NCBI RefSeq assembly: GCF_039541915.1
Contig: NZ_BAABHD010000024.1
Location: 1-64,000 of the forward strand
Reading direction: 5' to 3'
DNA: 64,000 nucleotides
Source of the DNA: Nibrella saemangeumensis
GTDB taxonomy: Bacteria > Bacteroidota > Bacteroidia > Cytophagales > Spirosomataceae
Shown here: positions 35,083 through 43,269 of the stretch, piece by piece
Numbering within the stretch: position 1 is the stretch's first letter
How the letters are laid out: the number at the start of each line of letters is the position of its first letter
Program-made: the position numbers and the translations under genes
Notes under the pieces: generated by a model
Told to the model about the DNA's origin: nothing
Seen by the model: the letters and a program-made list of their open reading frames with translations, nothing else
The model's database searches: none

Positions 35083-35155
35083 GGAGATGTAGCAGAGTTG
35101 GTCTATGCGTTGGACTGAAAATCCAAAGAAACAGGTTCGATCCCTGTCGTCTCCA
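35083..35155 (+). tRNA. tRNA-Phe(GAA)
   Basis: Cloverleaf: acceptor GGAGATG/CGTCTCC (one T-G pair), anticodon stem TTGGA/TCCAA with loop CTGAAAA (anticodon GAA at 35117-35119), T-stem ACAGG/CCTGT with loop TTCGATC, discriminator A. The CCA end is not encoded. Its first base follows the CCA of tRNA-Cys without a spacer, so the two are cut from one precursor. Confidence 0.97.
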
Positions 35156-35173
35156 CTACTACCGTTGTAACTC

Positions 35174-35968
35174 TCAGTAACGCGGACGAGCCTCGCTGCC
35201 GGCCAGGATACCGCCATCGATAGTCAGTTCAATGCCGGTGACGTATTTGCTCTCGTCGCTGGCCAGGTAAACGGCGGCCCAGGCTACGTCCGTTGGTTCG
35301 CCAAAATGGCCCAGCGGAATACCGGCTTCGATATCATTGATGATTACCTGGCGTGCTGCGCCGGTACCCAGCATGGCATCCCACATGGGCGTCATGATGG
35401 CCGCGGGGTGGATGCTGTTGCACCGGATACGATACCCCTGTTCGGCACAGTACAGGGCCACACTTTTGGTATGGTTGCGCACAGCCGCCTTGCTGGCTGC
35501 GTACGCCACGGCCGCCGGTATACCAACGATGCCGCTTCTGGATGAGATGTTGACGATGCTTCCTCCGGTCTTTTTCATCAGTCGGATAGCGTATTTGCAG
35601 CCCAGCATAACCCCACCGGCATTTACGCGGTGAACCTCTTCCCAACTGGCGAGGTCTGCGTGTTCTGCATCAAACGGGCCGCTGGTTTCCAGAAAACCGG
35701 TGATGCCTGCATTGTTCACCAGAACATCCAGCCGCCCGTATTGCAGTCGGATGTAGTCGGTTACGCTGACCCATTCGTCTTCGTTTTTCACATTCAGGTG
35801 CAGGTACGCACACCGGGACCCGAGAGTTTCAGCCAGCCTGATTCCTTCTTCGTCCCGGATATCGGTAGCCACCACGATGGCTCCCTGCTGATGAAACAGT
35901 TCGGCAATGGCTCTGCCGATACCGCGTGCCGCGCCGGTGACCAGCGCAATTTTGTTGTGTAGTCGCAT
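35174..35968 (-). CDS. Short-chain dehydrogenase/reductase (classical SDR)
   Basis: From ATG 35968 the protein has 264 residues. It shows the cofactor motif VTGAARGIGRAIAEL, Asp in VVATDIRD (prefers NAD), NNAG, Ser in NISSRSG, and the catalytic YAASK, ending with the Y-V-T-G-I-E-L-T-IDGG signature of this family. The frame is open 54 codons upstream, but that part lacks sense and reaches into the end of the AraC-type gene, so the ATG before the Rossmann fold is right. It reduces or oxidises an alcohol or sugar; substrate unknown. The regulator gene at 36045 lies just upstream on the same strand. Confidence 0.93.
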   Translation of the reverse strand: MRLHNKIALVTGAARGIGRAIAELFHQQGAIVVATDIRDEEGIRLAETLGSRCAYLHLNVKNEDEWVSVTDYIRLQYGRLDVLVNNAGITGFLETSGPFDAEHADLASWEEVHRVNAGGVMLGCKYAIRLMKKTGGSIVNISSRSGIVGIPAAVAYAASKAAVRNHTKSVALYCAEQGYRIRCNSIHPAAIMTPMWDAMLGTGAARQVIINDIEAGIPLGHFGEPTDVAWAAVYLASDESKYVTGIELTIDGGILAGSEARPRY

Positions 35969-36044
35969 AAAGAAGTTGATAGTGTGGATAAATGATGTAA
36001 CAAAGGTAGACAGCCACCCGACCACACGGGTAGGACTTTCGGGG

Positions 36045-36851
36045 CTATCGCTGGTACTTTTGTCGATAAGCCGTCGGGGTAAGGCCGGTTTTTTTCCGGA
36101 AGAAGCGGGAGAAGTACGACGGGTCCTCAAACCCGGTTTCGTAACAGATTTCGGCCGCGGTTAAGGGCGTGAATACCAGCAGCCGTTTGGCTTCCGTCAG
36201 CTTCAGCTCCAGCAGGTATTGCTTGGCGGTCATGCCAATCGCCCCCTGGGTTTTCTCGGTCAGGTCTTTGGGGGAGGTATGCAGGGCAGCGGCAAGCTGG
36301 TCGACGGTGCTGATGGACGCGAAATGGGTACACACCCTGTTACGGAACGCCGTTATGGTTTTATCGTGTATGTCGGGCGCGCCGGCATTCCGGCTACAGA
36401 GCGCAGCCAGATACCGGATAGCGGCCCGGAGAATGGTACTCGACACGGGATCGCTTTTACGGAACTCGCTGATACAATGCAGAAAGATGGGCGTAAACAG
36501 AGCCGCTTCGGAGTCGGTAATGTCGATGTACGGTTTGTCGAACCAGATGCTGAGCTCCAGCGCCACGGGGGCGGTAAACGCTACCACCAGCCCGACCGTA
36601 TCTTCATAATAGCTCCAGCCAATTACCTGCCGGTCGTTGAACAGGAAAATCCGATTGGGCTTTACTTCGTATTCGTAATTGTCGACCACCAGAAACCCCT
36701 GACCGCGCTGGATGAAAAAGGCCGAATAATAGTTGCAGCGTACCGGTGGAGCCGGTTTATAGGGGTAATCGTTGCTGTCGAACGAACCGGCATACAGGCT
36801 GTCATGCGGCTGCATGGTCGGAAAAACCTCATAAATCTCCAGTTCCTGCAT
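36045..36851 (-). CDS. AraC-family transcriptional regulator
   Basis: From ATG 36851 the protein has 268 residues: an N-terminal cupin-like sensor region (YYSAFFIQRGQGFLVVDNYEYEV, IFLFNDRQVIGW) and a C-terminal double helix-turn-helix (TAKQYLLELKLTEAKRLL, AAEICYETGFEDPSYFSRFFRKKTG). It binds DNA as a small-ligand-responsive activator or repressor. It lies 76 bp upstream of the SDR gene on the same strand and probably regulates it (inference). An upstream ATG at 36884 adds 11 residues that the family does not need. Confidence 0.92.
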   Translation of the reverse strand: MQELEIYEVFPTMQPHDSLYAGSFDSNDYPYKPAPPVRCNYYSAFFIQRGQGFLVVDNYEYEVKPNRIFLFNDRQVIGWSYYEDTVGLVVAFTAPVALELSIWFDKPYIDITDSEAALFTPIFLHCISEFRKSDPVSSTILRAAIRYLAALCSRNAGAPDIHDKTITAFRNRVCTHFASISTVDQLAAALHTSPKDLTEKTQGAIGMTAKQYLLELKLTEAKRLLVFTPLTAAEICYETGFEDPSYFSRFFRKKTGLTPTAYRQKYQR

Positions 36852-37050
36852 GGTATAATAAAGACGAATACGAGAGCCAGACAACTATCGATGCGGGGCC
36901 GTAGGTCTAACAAATGCCGATTACTAAATCGGTTTGCCGATCACCTGCTTTTCTGTAGTTTTCGCACGGCTTCCAGACATATTGCGGCTTGGATCATTGT
37001 CTCTCCCAAAATACGTAAAACCATTACTAACCACACCAAAAACAGCAACG

Positions 37051-38016
37051 ATGGTATCTGCCAAGAAGACGATTTTGGCCGGCTGCACCGCCGGCCTCCT
37101 GTATGTCGTAGCGGCCCGCCCAGCCGACATCATTAAAGACCTGGGCTTGACCGAAGACCTCATTAAGGAGGAAGTTCTCACCAATTTTAAATACGACGAA
37201 GGCTGGTCATTTTATCCGGCCGGGGAGATACGCACCATGGCCCGCAAAATTCCGGAAAGCTCCCGGGCCGTTGCCGTTCAGGCGCTGGGCAAAGTAGTCC
37301 GGGCTTATGTTGAATCCAGTGCGTTCAGCCAAACGTATCAGTCCTGGTTAAGGGAAGAGTACCTCACCGAACCCAAAGACGAGCAGCCCGAAGAGCAGCC
37401 CGAGGAGAAGAAACCACAACCCACCTCGGGCGATCCGCGCGAGCAGGTGATTCAGGAACTATACGGCGATATGCCCGCCAGCCTGTTGACCCTGATGGTT
37501 CAGGAGCAGATTAAAGAAGCCAATGCGTCGAAGACCGGCAAAACAGCCGCTACCCCGACGACAAAGCCGCTGGATGGTAAAGAACTGACGCGGATCAGCG
37601 CCCTGGCGAAGGCCACCCCCGACAAGTTCAAACAACAATACCTGCACTACCTGGCGATGAACGTCGACCCGGCGGTACAGGTCATGCTAACGGATGGCCG
37701 GAAGATGCAGGACGAACAGCAGGCGCAATTCAGCGCCCAGGAGCGGAAGGAACGTCAGGCGGAATACCAAAAGCGCAAAGACCTGAAGCAGGTGACCCGC
37801 AACCGGCTCAGCCATTTTATTGCCCTGATCAATACCATTGACTTCGATGCCAAACTGATTCGCCGGGGCAACAAAATGGCCTTTGCCGATCCGGCCCTGG
37901 AGGGCAAGGACGGTGACTGGAAATTTCTCTACCGGCTCGGCAAGGAACCGGTTATGGCCGCCCGAACCGTGGCCCAGCAGTGGCTCGCCGATCTGGATAA
38001 AGGTAAAACGCGGTAA
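37051..38016 (+). CDS. Hypothetical exported protein
   Basis: The 321-residue protein from ATG 37051 begins with a hydrophobic helix (TILAGCTAGLLYVVAAR) that could be a signal or anchor; LAGC at residues 9-12 resembles a lipobox, but the hydrophobic core runs past the Cys. The rest is highly charged and helical, with an acidic Glu/Pro/Lys repeat near residues 110-130 and a Gln/Lys/Arg-rich helix near 225-255. I do not recognise the family. The frame is open upstream to 36934 without signal features. A strong hairpin follows. Confidence 0.72.
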   Translation: MVSAKKTILAGCTAGLLYVVAARPADIIKDLGLTEDLIKEEVLTNFKYDEGWSFYPAGEIRTMARKIPESSRAVAVQALGKVVRAYVESSAFSQTYQSWLREEYLTEPKDEQPEEQPEEKKPQPTSGDPREQVIQELYGDMPASLLTLMVQEQIKEANASKTGKTAATPTTKPLDGKELTRISALAKATPDKFKQQYLHYLAMNVDPAVQVMLTDGRKMQDEQQAQFSAQERKERQAEYQKRKDLKQVTRNRLSHFIALINTIDFDAKLIRRGNKMAFADPALEGKDGDWKFLYRLGKEPVMAARTVAQQWLADLDKGKTR

Positions 38017-38020
38017 CTGT

Positions 38021-38057
38021 GCGTTTCCCCGTTACCTATTGAGTAACGGGGAAACGC
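38021..38057. terminator. Bidirectional terminator-like hairpin
   Basis: A 15-bp perfect stem, GCGTTTCCCCGTTAC (38021-38035) with GTAACGGGGAAACGC (38043-38057), and a 7-nt loop lies between convergent genes. No T-run follows on either strand, so termination may be inefficient or use another mechanism. Confidence 0.7.
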
Positions 38058-38092
38058 ATATTCCCCAACGGCTTATGGTTTCTGTTGGACCG

Positions 38093-40858
38093 TTACGCAA
38101 CCGAGAAACTGATGGTCAGTAATCTGGAGAATGCTTCAAAATTGCCTGCCTCATCGGCCGGGGTGTCCGCAGGAGCGTGATGATCGTCATGTGTCTTTTC
38201 CTCCTGTTTTTCCGGGAAATACAACCCATCAACCACAATGCCTACATGGTATATGCCCTTTACCCGTGTGCCGGCATGGTGGATATGCAGCGGAGACTGA
38301 TTGTGAGTGACTACCTTAACCTCTTCGTCCTGAATAAAGTCGATCCCTTTTTTTTCTTTTTCGTACCGGGCCAGTAACAACGGAATGTCAAATTTAGCCG
38401 AGAACCGGTTTGACTTTTCGTTTGCCTTAACCAGTTCCATCACTTGCTCTTCCGGCAGGACTTCGTTTAGATCGAACGCCGGAGAAATCAACCGGGCAAA
38501 ACTGCTCTGAGTCCGAATGCTGCCAAGGGTAATGTCGTTTACAACCGTAAGCTTCAACTCATCGCCCCGCCTGATGAGCTGGCTACCCAGTTCCAGATTT
38601 AGTTTAAGGTTGGTCCGGGCATAAATATTGACCACGATATGGCAGGCCTCCCTATTATTGCTGTTTGTACTAACGGCTCTTGCGTCTAAACCGTGAAGAC
38701 TTTTGCTCAGGATATTTCGGGTAGCTTTTCTGGCCGCCGGCCGGGATAACAGTCTGACATAGCGCTCTCCTTTTATCGGTCCCGCCGAAACCGGAAACAG
38801 TAATTCGCCCAGCTCGGGCATCATCATTTTATCCAGTTGTCTGGCTTTGTAGGAAATCATCAGTTCCCAATGCCCGACCCAACACGCTTTGGATACATTT
38901 CCCCGCTGAATAATCATGGATAAACGGCCATTAGCCCGTCGGGCGGTGATGTCGGGGGTTTGACAACAATGGTTACAGGCAGCGTGTTCGGAGTGGCTAT
39001 CCTGATTACCGTACAAAACCTGTCCATTCGGGCCATGTAATGTAAATGACCAGTTTTTGTCGATAAAATCCATACCCTGGGCGGTGAGGTAAAAGGCATC
39101 ATCGGCCGAGGTAGCGGTGAAGGACAAATGGGTATGTTCTCCTTCAAAAAGCTCAAGTACCGGATCAAAAATGTTGGTAAACCCGATGGCAGCCGCCAGC
39201 GCATTCGAGAAAAACTTGTCAATGGTGCCGGCGTTTTCGCCGTGAAATACCTGTGGTGTTGCCAGGGTTCTGCCTTTGGCCACCATCGACGCCAGGGTTG
39301 CATAATCGACGTCGAGCCCTGTGCCAAAACCCATGGCAAAAATGGCCGTCCGGTTCAGGCTGCCATCCGGAATTGAACTCATGGGAGAACCGGTGGTCAG
39401 TACGCCATCTGTCAGCATAGCCAGGTACCGTTGTTCATCGGCCGGTACGCCCCCAAACGGAGGCTCTACCAGGGTATTCTGAACATGGGTAAGCGCATCG
39501 GCCAGCGGGGTACCGCCACCCGGTGTAACGGCGGCAACATTGGCATCGAACGTGGCCCGGCTGAACGATGTACCTGACTTGATCAGGCCGTAGGTCGGGG
39601 CGCCAAATACGGGGGTAAACTCATTCGTGCTCAGGCTTCTGAATGTCTTAATACCGGCCATTACGTAGATAGCTCCGCTGTTCTGAACGGTTTCACAGTC
39701 CTGAAGAAACGCAGAAACGCCCCGTTTGGCAGCTTCCCATTTTGTCACATCCGGTAAACCCGTCACCATCGGATCAGGCGTCAGGCCATTCATACTACCT
39801 GTCCGGTCCAGTCCAATGCCAATCACCGGAAGGGTATCATACGTGTAGCCAAAGGCATTCCTGAAATCCAGGGTATCTACATTTCGTTTAGGCCCTAAGG
39901 CACTGTAATCGGGCATGGGAATGGAGGAGGCAATACCCGCAGAGGTACCATAACCGGCGGCTCTTCCTGTCCACGGATACATAATGTCATTGCGGTGATG
40001 TTGCGTATTACCGCCCGACGTAGGATACTCGGTCTGATGCCCATCCGTCTGCCACATGGCCCACAGCCGGTCGATATTGCAATGGTGCAGGTAAAAAAAC
40101 GGATCAAACGGTGATACAGCCGCGCTGGTCATATGGCCTCGGGTAGAGAGCGACCCTCCACCACCGATCCAGCCGTGCAAACCATTATGCATTTGCGTAC
40201 TTGTGCGCAGGGCCGGATTCGAATTAAACACATCGCCGGCCTCCAGAACATTCTGAAATTCCGAATACGTTGTTTTCGCTAAGGTAATGCGCAGATCGTT
40301 AACGGTTGGCAGGGAGGCCAGGCCACCCGTTTGTCTCCGGAGACCTCCCTGAAAATTAGAGGGAAACATAGCTGGCAGCCGCCAACCATTCAGCGAAGCC
40401 GGCCACCAGGCCGGTAAGGGAGTAGGGTTGCTGCCTGCACCAGGTTTATCAACCGCAAAATAGCCCCGTTCCACTACATTATTGTTGGCCGCATTCCCGT
40501 TTGGTCCCAGAAAAGTGTCGGTCATGACCGAACCCGGATCAGACCAGTCCCAGTAAGGGAGCATGACACTAGGCACATACCCCTGGAGGGCCTTCTCGAA
40601 GTCATACAGAAAGTAGCGATGCCAGCTTAAAAAACTAAAGGAGCCGTTTCCGCCATGTCCAAAATTGACAGCAGTACCACCTGGTGCCACGCCCGCCTGA
40701 ATCATTAAGTGAATGGCAACGTATTCATCCCATTTGCTGTACTGTGCCGAAGCCGGAGCGGCCGGATTAACAATATCCGATTTCATCAATACACAGGATT
40801 TTACAAAATTCTCTCGTTCCGGGGCTGAGAGGAATTTTACATTTTTTCTGACTCCCAT
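38093..40858 (-). CDS. Tyrosinase-like copper protein fused to a von Willebrand A domain
   Basis: The 921-residue protein starts with a tyrosinase-type domain (about 1-310). Candidate CuA residues are His50, His68 and His80 (FLSWHRYFLYDFE). The CuB region has MHNGLHGW, then FDPFFYLHHCNIDRLW. A vWA domain follows (about 340-540) with a MIDAS-like DRTGSM, GGGTPLADAL and LTDG. The last 380 residues are beta-rich with a CNHCC cluster and no family I can name. Tyrosinases oxidise phenols to quinones; the fused vWA would bind metal and a protein partner. No signal peptide is seen, so it may be cytoplasmic or use a non-classical route. It is transcribed alone. Confidence 0.86.
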   Translation of the reverse strand: MGVRKNVKFLSAPERENFVKSCVLMKSDIVNPAAPASAQYSKWDEYVAIHLMIQAGVAPGGTAVNFGHGGNGSFSFLSWHRYFLYDFEKALQGYVPSVMLPYWDWSDPGSVMTDTFLGPNGNAANNNVVERGYFAVDKPGAGSNPTPLPAWWPASLNGWRLPAMFPSNFQGGLRRQTGGLASLPTVNDLRITLAKTTYSEFQNVLEAGDVFNSNPALRTSTQMHNGLHGWIGGGGSLSTRGHMTSAAVSPFDPFFYLHHCNIDRLWAMWQTDGHQTEYPTSGGNTQHHRNDIMYPWTGRAAGYGTSAGIASSIPMPDYSALGPKRNVDTLDFRNAFGYTYDTLPVIGIGLDRTGSMNGLTPDPMVTGLPDVTKWEAAKRGVSAFLQDCETVQNSGAIYVMAGIKTFRSLSTNEFTPVFGAPTYGLIKSGTSFSRATFDANVAAVTPGGGTPLADALTHVQNTLVEPPFGGVPADEQRYLAMLTDGVLTTGSPMSSIPDGSLNRTAIFAMGFGTGLDVDYATLASMVAKGRTLATPQVFHGENAGTIDKFFSNALAAAIGFTNIFDPVLELFEGEHTHLSFTATSADDAFYLTAQGMDFIDKNWSFTLHGPNGQVLYGNQDSHSEHAACNHCCQTPDITARRANGRLSMIIQRGNVSKACWVGHWELMISYKARQLDKMMMPELGELLFPVSAGPIKGERYVRLLSRPAARKATRNILSKSLHGLDARAVSTNSNNREACHIVVNIYARTNLKLNLELGSQLIRRGDELKLTVVNDITLGSIRTQSSFARLISPAFDLNEVLPEEQVMELVKANEKSNRFSAKFDIPLLLARYEKEKKGIDFIQDEEVKVVTHNQSPLHIHHAGTRVKGIYHVGIVVDGLYFPEKQEEKTHDDHHAPADTPADEAGNFEAFSRLLTISFSVA

Positions 40859-41008
40859 GACTTTTATCTGTTTTTTGGATAGCTAATACGATTATTCAAC
40901 ATTCGAATACATTACAGGCATTAGTCGTACCGAAATAGATTTCCGAAAACAAGTTATATAGCGATTACTGTATTTTTTGTCAGAGTGGTAACGCTGTTCC
41001 TACACGCA

Positions 41009-41050
41009 AACCCCGCCCATCCTCTGCTGTGCAGAGCGACGGGCGGGGTT
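41009..41050 (-). terminator. Terminator-like hairpin after DUF5602-like gene
   Basis: AACCCCGCCC (41009-41018) pairs with GGGCGGGGTT (41041-41050), with an inner CTCTGC/GCAGAG pair. It lies 24 bp after the stop of the minus-strand gene at 41074; the U-run is short (TTT). Confidence 0.6.
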
Positions 41051-41073
41051 CTCCAATACGCTAATCAGCGTAA

Positions 41074-41943
41074 TTACTTCGACGCCAGCACCTGGCGCAG
41101 CTTCATTTCCTCCAGCGCGATGGTGTACTCCCTGCGTTTGGCATCATACCGGATGCTGTAACTGGTCGGGTAGTAGCCATCCTTTGCGTATTGCGCCGGT
41201 AGTTTAAGCGGCATCGTAACGTTCGGCTTCGTCTCCAGATAGGCTTTGGTGATCATCGGCTCCCAGAAGATTACCTTACCGTTATACGAGCCGAAAATGA
41301 ACGTGCTGGTAAAGTCCTTCCCGTGGAATTCGTGCGAACCGGGATCGGCCCAGTGCCCGCCCATACCCGGCTCCTCCGATTCGGGGGCAAAGATGTAGCC
41401 CTCCGGCACGGCACCGGCTCCCGGCGACTGCCGGCACTTGAGCAGATCATCCCCGCGGGCGGTAATTTTGTTGCGCTCGTCGCGGCTGATCATGTAAAAA
41501 TGAAAATCAAAATGCGGTACGTTGTAAACACCCGACGGCATATGGCCTCTGGGGTTCCAGTTGACGGCGATGTGGTTGAACGGCAGCATCCTGGCTTCGT
41601 CGGGCAGCGTCATGATATACTCAGCCATCCAGACCATGCCGGGAGTGATGTCGGCCGGCAGGCCCTGCATGGCCGCTTCGGTTAAGGTAACGCCCACCGC
41701 CGTCGGGTTACCCTGCTGGCTTAGTCTGACCCACGACCGGGCCGTACCGTTGCCAAAGGGGACTACCTCCCCCAGAATTGTCTTGTCGTTGTTCGATACA
41801 GGGGCAGCTACAGACACGTTGGCGTGTCCACCGTGGTTCGTCTGGGCAACTACCGGCCCATACTGAATGAACAGCAGCGCGGCCCCTACGGCGAGGGTGC
41901 CCAGGCGCCGAACGCGTGATTGGTGTGGTGTTGAAAGAGACAT
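41074..41943 (-). CDS. DUF5602 (TTHB210-like) secreted protein
   Basis: The 289-residue protein has a long signal peptide (hydrophobic 15-31, then VVAQ) and a His-rich mature start (TNHGGHANV). The core resembles the DUF5602/TTHB210-like family: MVWMAEYIMTLPDE, FNHIAVNWNPRGH, a His-rich strand PHFDFHFYMIS, MGGHWADPGSHEF and FGSYNGKVIFWEPM. The His-rich strand suggests metal binding. Function is unknown. It lies 122 bp after a Gfo/Idh/MocA gene on the same strand and ends before a hairpin. Confidence 0.78.
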   Translation of the reverse strand: MSLSTPHQSRVRRLGTLAVGAALLFIQYGPVVAQTNHGGHANVSVAAPVSNNDKTILGEVVPFGNGTARSWVRLSQQGNPTAVGVTLTEAAMQGLPADITPGMVWMAEYIMTLPDEARMLPFNHIAVNWNPRGHMPSGVYNVPHFDFHFYMISRDERNKITARGDDLLKCRQSPGAGAVPEGYIFAPESEEPGMGGHWADPGSHEFHGKDFTSTFIFGSYNGKVIFWEPMITKAYLETKPNVTMPLKLPAQYAKDGYYPTSYSIRYDAKRREYTIALEEMKLRQVLASK

Positions 41944-42065
41944 AGTATTTGTGTTTGTTGACGAAAGCTACGTATATTCCCCATTCAACAGATAAGTCAG
42001 TAAATAAAAGGTCAGATCGATGAGTAAACGGTTTACTGCCAGCCATTTACGAACAACAAAGAAAC

Positions 42066-43082
42066 CTACGCCGATTGATAAGTCCGTTCAATAACATCCA
42101 TTAAAACCGCTCCCTGTTCGGCGGTGCACACGTTGGACGGTTTACCCTGGCAGGCGTCCAGAAATGCGATCGTATTCTTCAGTTGAATATCATCCTGCTC
42201 CAGGTAGGGGAAGTGAATATCGGCGAGTTCGCCGGCCACTTCGGTGTGCAGCGTAAACGGGAACAGCTTTACCCCACCCCGGCTGCCGTAGATTTCCAGA
42301 TTCCGGTCCTTATCGGCCTGGGTGTTCAGCGCAAACGAGGTCGACAGCATGATGGATGCCTTGTTGGAAAAGGATAGATACGCCGTACAGGCATCTTCTA
42401 CCTCAAACGCCTTAGGGTCCCACGCGCCCATTAATCCTCGGCCACCGGCTTTTCCGATAAAATCATAGGTATTCCCCAGCACCTGCGCCGGAGCCGCGTA
42501 GTCCAGGGCACAGAGGGCCAGGTCGAGTACGTGAACGCCCAGGTCCATCAGGGCGCCCCCACCCTGCATGGCTTTGTTGGTGAAGTACCCCCAGCCGGGT
42601 ATGCCCCGCCGGCGCAGAAAGTGGGCTTTGATGTGGTAGATCTCGCCCAGCCGCCCCTCGTCTTTGCAGCGCATCAGCAGTTCCCACTCCCGCGTCTGCC
42701 GCAGTTGCAGGTTATACGCCAGCGTCAGTCCGTTCTGCCGGGCCAGACTGGCCATGTCGCGGGCTTCGGTGGCCGTCAGGGCGGGTGGTTTTTCGCACAG
42801 CACATGGCAGCCCTGCGCCAGCGCCTGCATGGTGTACGGATGATGCAGGCTGTTGGGCGTGCAGATCACCACCACATTGGGCGAGCACTGGCGGTACATG
42901 GCAGCGGCATCGGCAAAGGCATGCGGGATGTTGTGTTTGTCGGCCAGCGCACGGGCCTTAGTGAGATCCCGGCTGCAAACGGCAACGATGTCTACCAGAT
43001 CGGGTAGTTGTTGCAGCGCCGGAATATGGTTTTTGTCGGCGATACTACCACCGCCGATGATGGCGGCACGAAAGAGCGGCAT
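42066..43082 (-). CDS. Gfo/Idh/MocA family oxidoreductase
   Basis: The 338-residue protein has a Rossmann N-terminus (AAIIGGGSIADKNH), the VICTPNSLHHPY strand, the intact catalytic HVLCEKPPALT motif and the family's C-terminal domain (GGALMDLGVHVLDLALCAL, where the His is catalytic in relatives). It is an NAD(P)-dependent sugar or polyol dehydrogenase of unknown substrate. Unlike the copy at 1743, its EKP motif is standard. It is divergent from the DUF2339 gene. Confidence 0.93.
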   Translation of the reverse strand: MPLFRAAIIGGGSIADKNHIPALQQLPDLVDIVAVCSRDLTKARALADKHNIPHAFADAAAMYRQCSPNVVVICTPNSLHHPYTMQALAQGCHVLCEKPPALTATEARDMASLARQNGLTLAYNLQLRQTREWELLMRCKDEGRLGEIYHIKAHFLRRRGIPGWGYFTNKAMQGGGALMDLGVHVLDLALCALDYAAPAQVLGNTYDFIGKAGGRGLMGAWDPKAFEVEDACTAYLSFSNKASIMLSTSFALNTQADKDRNLEIYGSRGGVKLFPFTLHTEVAGELADIHFPYLEQDDIQLKNTIAFLDACQGKPSNVCTAEQGAVLMDVIERTYQSA

Positions 43083-43156
43083 GGGGAGTAGTGATGAATT
43101 ATGAATTAAGAGTTATGAATTGGGGTGGATTGTTGGGAATTGGGTGCAAGCTAATC

Positions 43157-43169
43157 GGTATTTAATACC
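43157..43169. repeat. Small palindrome in the divergent intergenic region
   Basis: GGTATTTAATACC is a 13-base palindrome with a central T, in the 187-bp gap between the Gfo/Idh/MocA gene (minus) and the DUF2339 gene (plus). It may be an operator, but no regulator is linked to it. The same gap contains short ATGAATT direct repeats near 43094-43120 and no clear promoter match. Confidence 0.4.
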
Positions 43170-43269
43170 ATTCAACCTAAAGTCCTCTCCCTTTACTCAA
43201 AATTAAAAGGTATATGACTGATAATTAAGCAAATTTGCTGGTGCTGTTTTCCTAAATCTCCCTCGCGTC

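Noticed and set aside
34917..35180. Open frame across the terminator and both tRNAs
   Set aside because: It reads through two perfect tRNA cloverleaves and a terminator, so it cannot be a gene.
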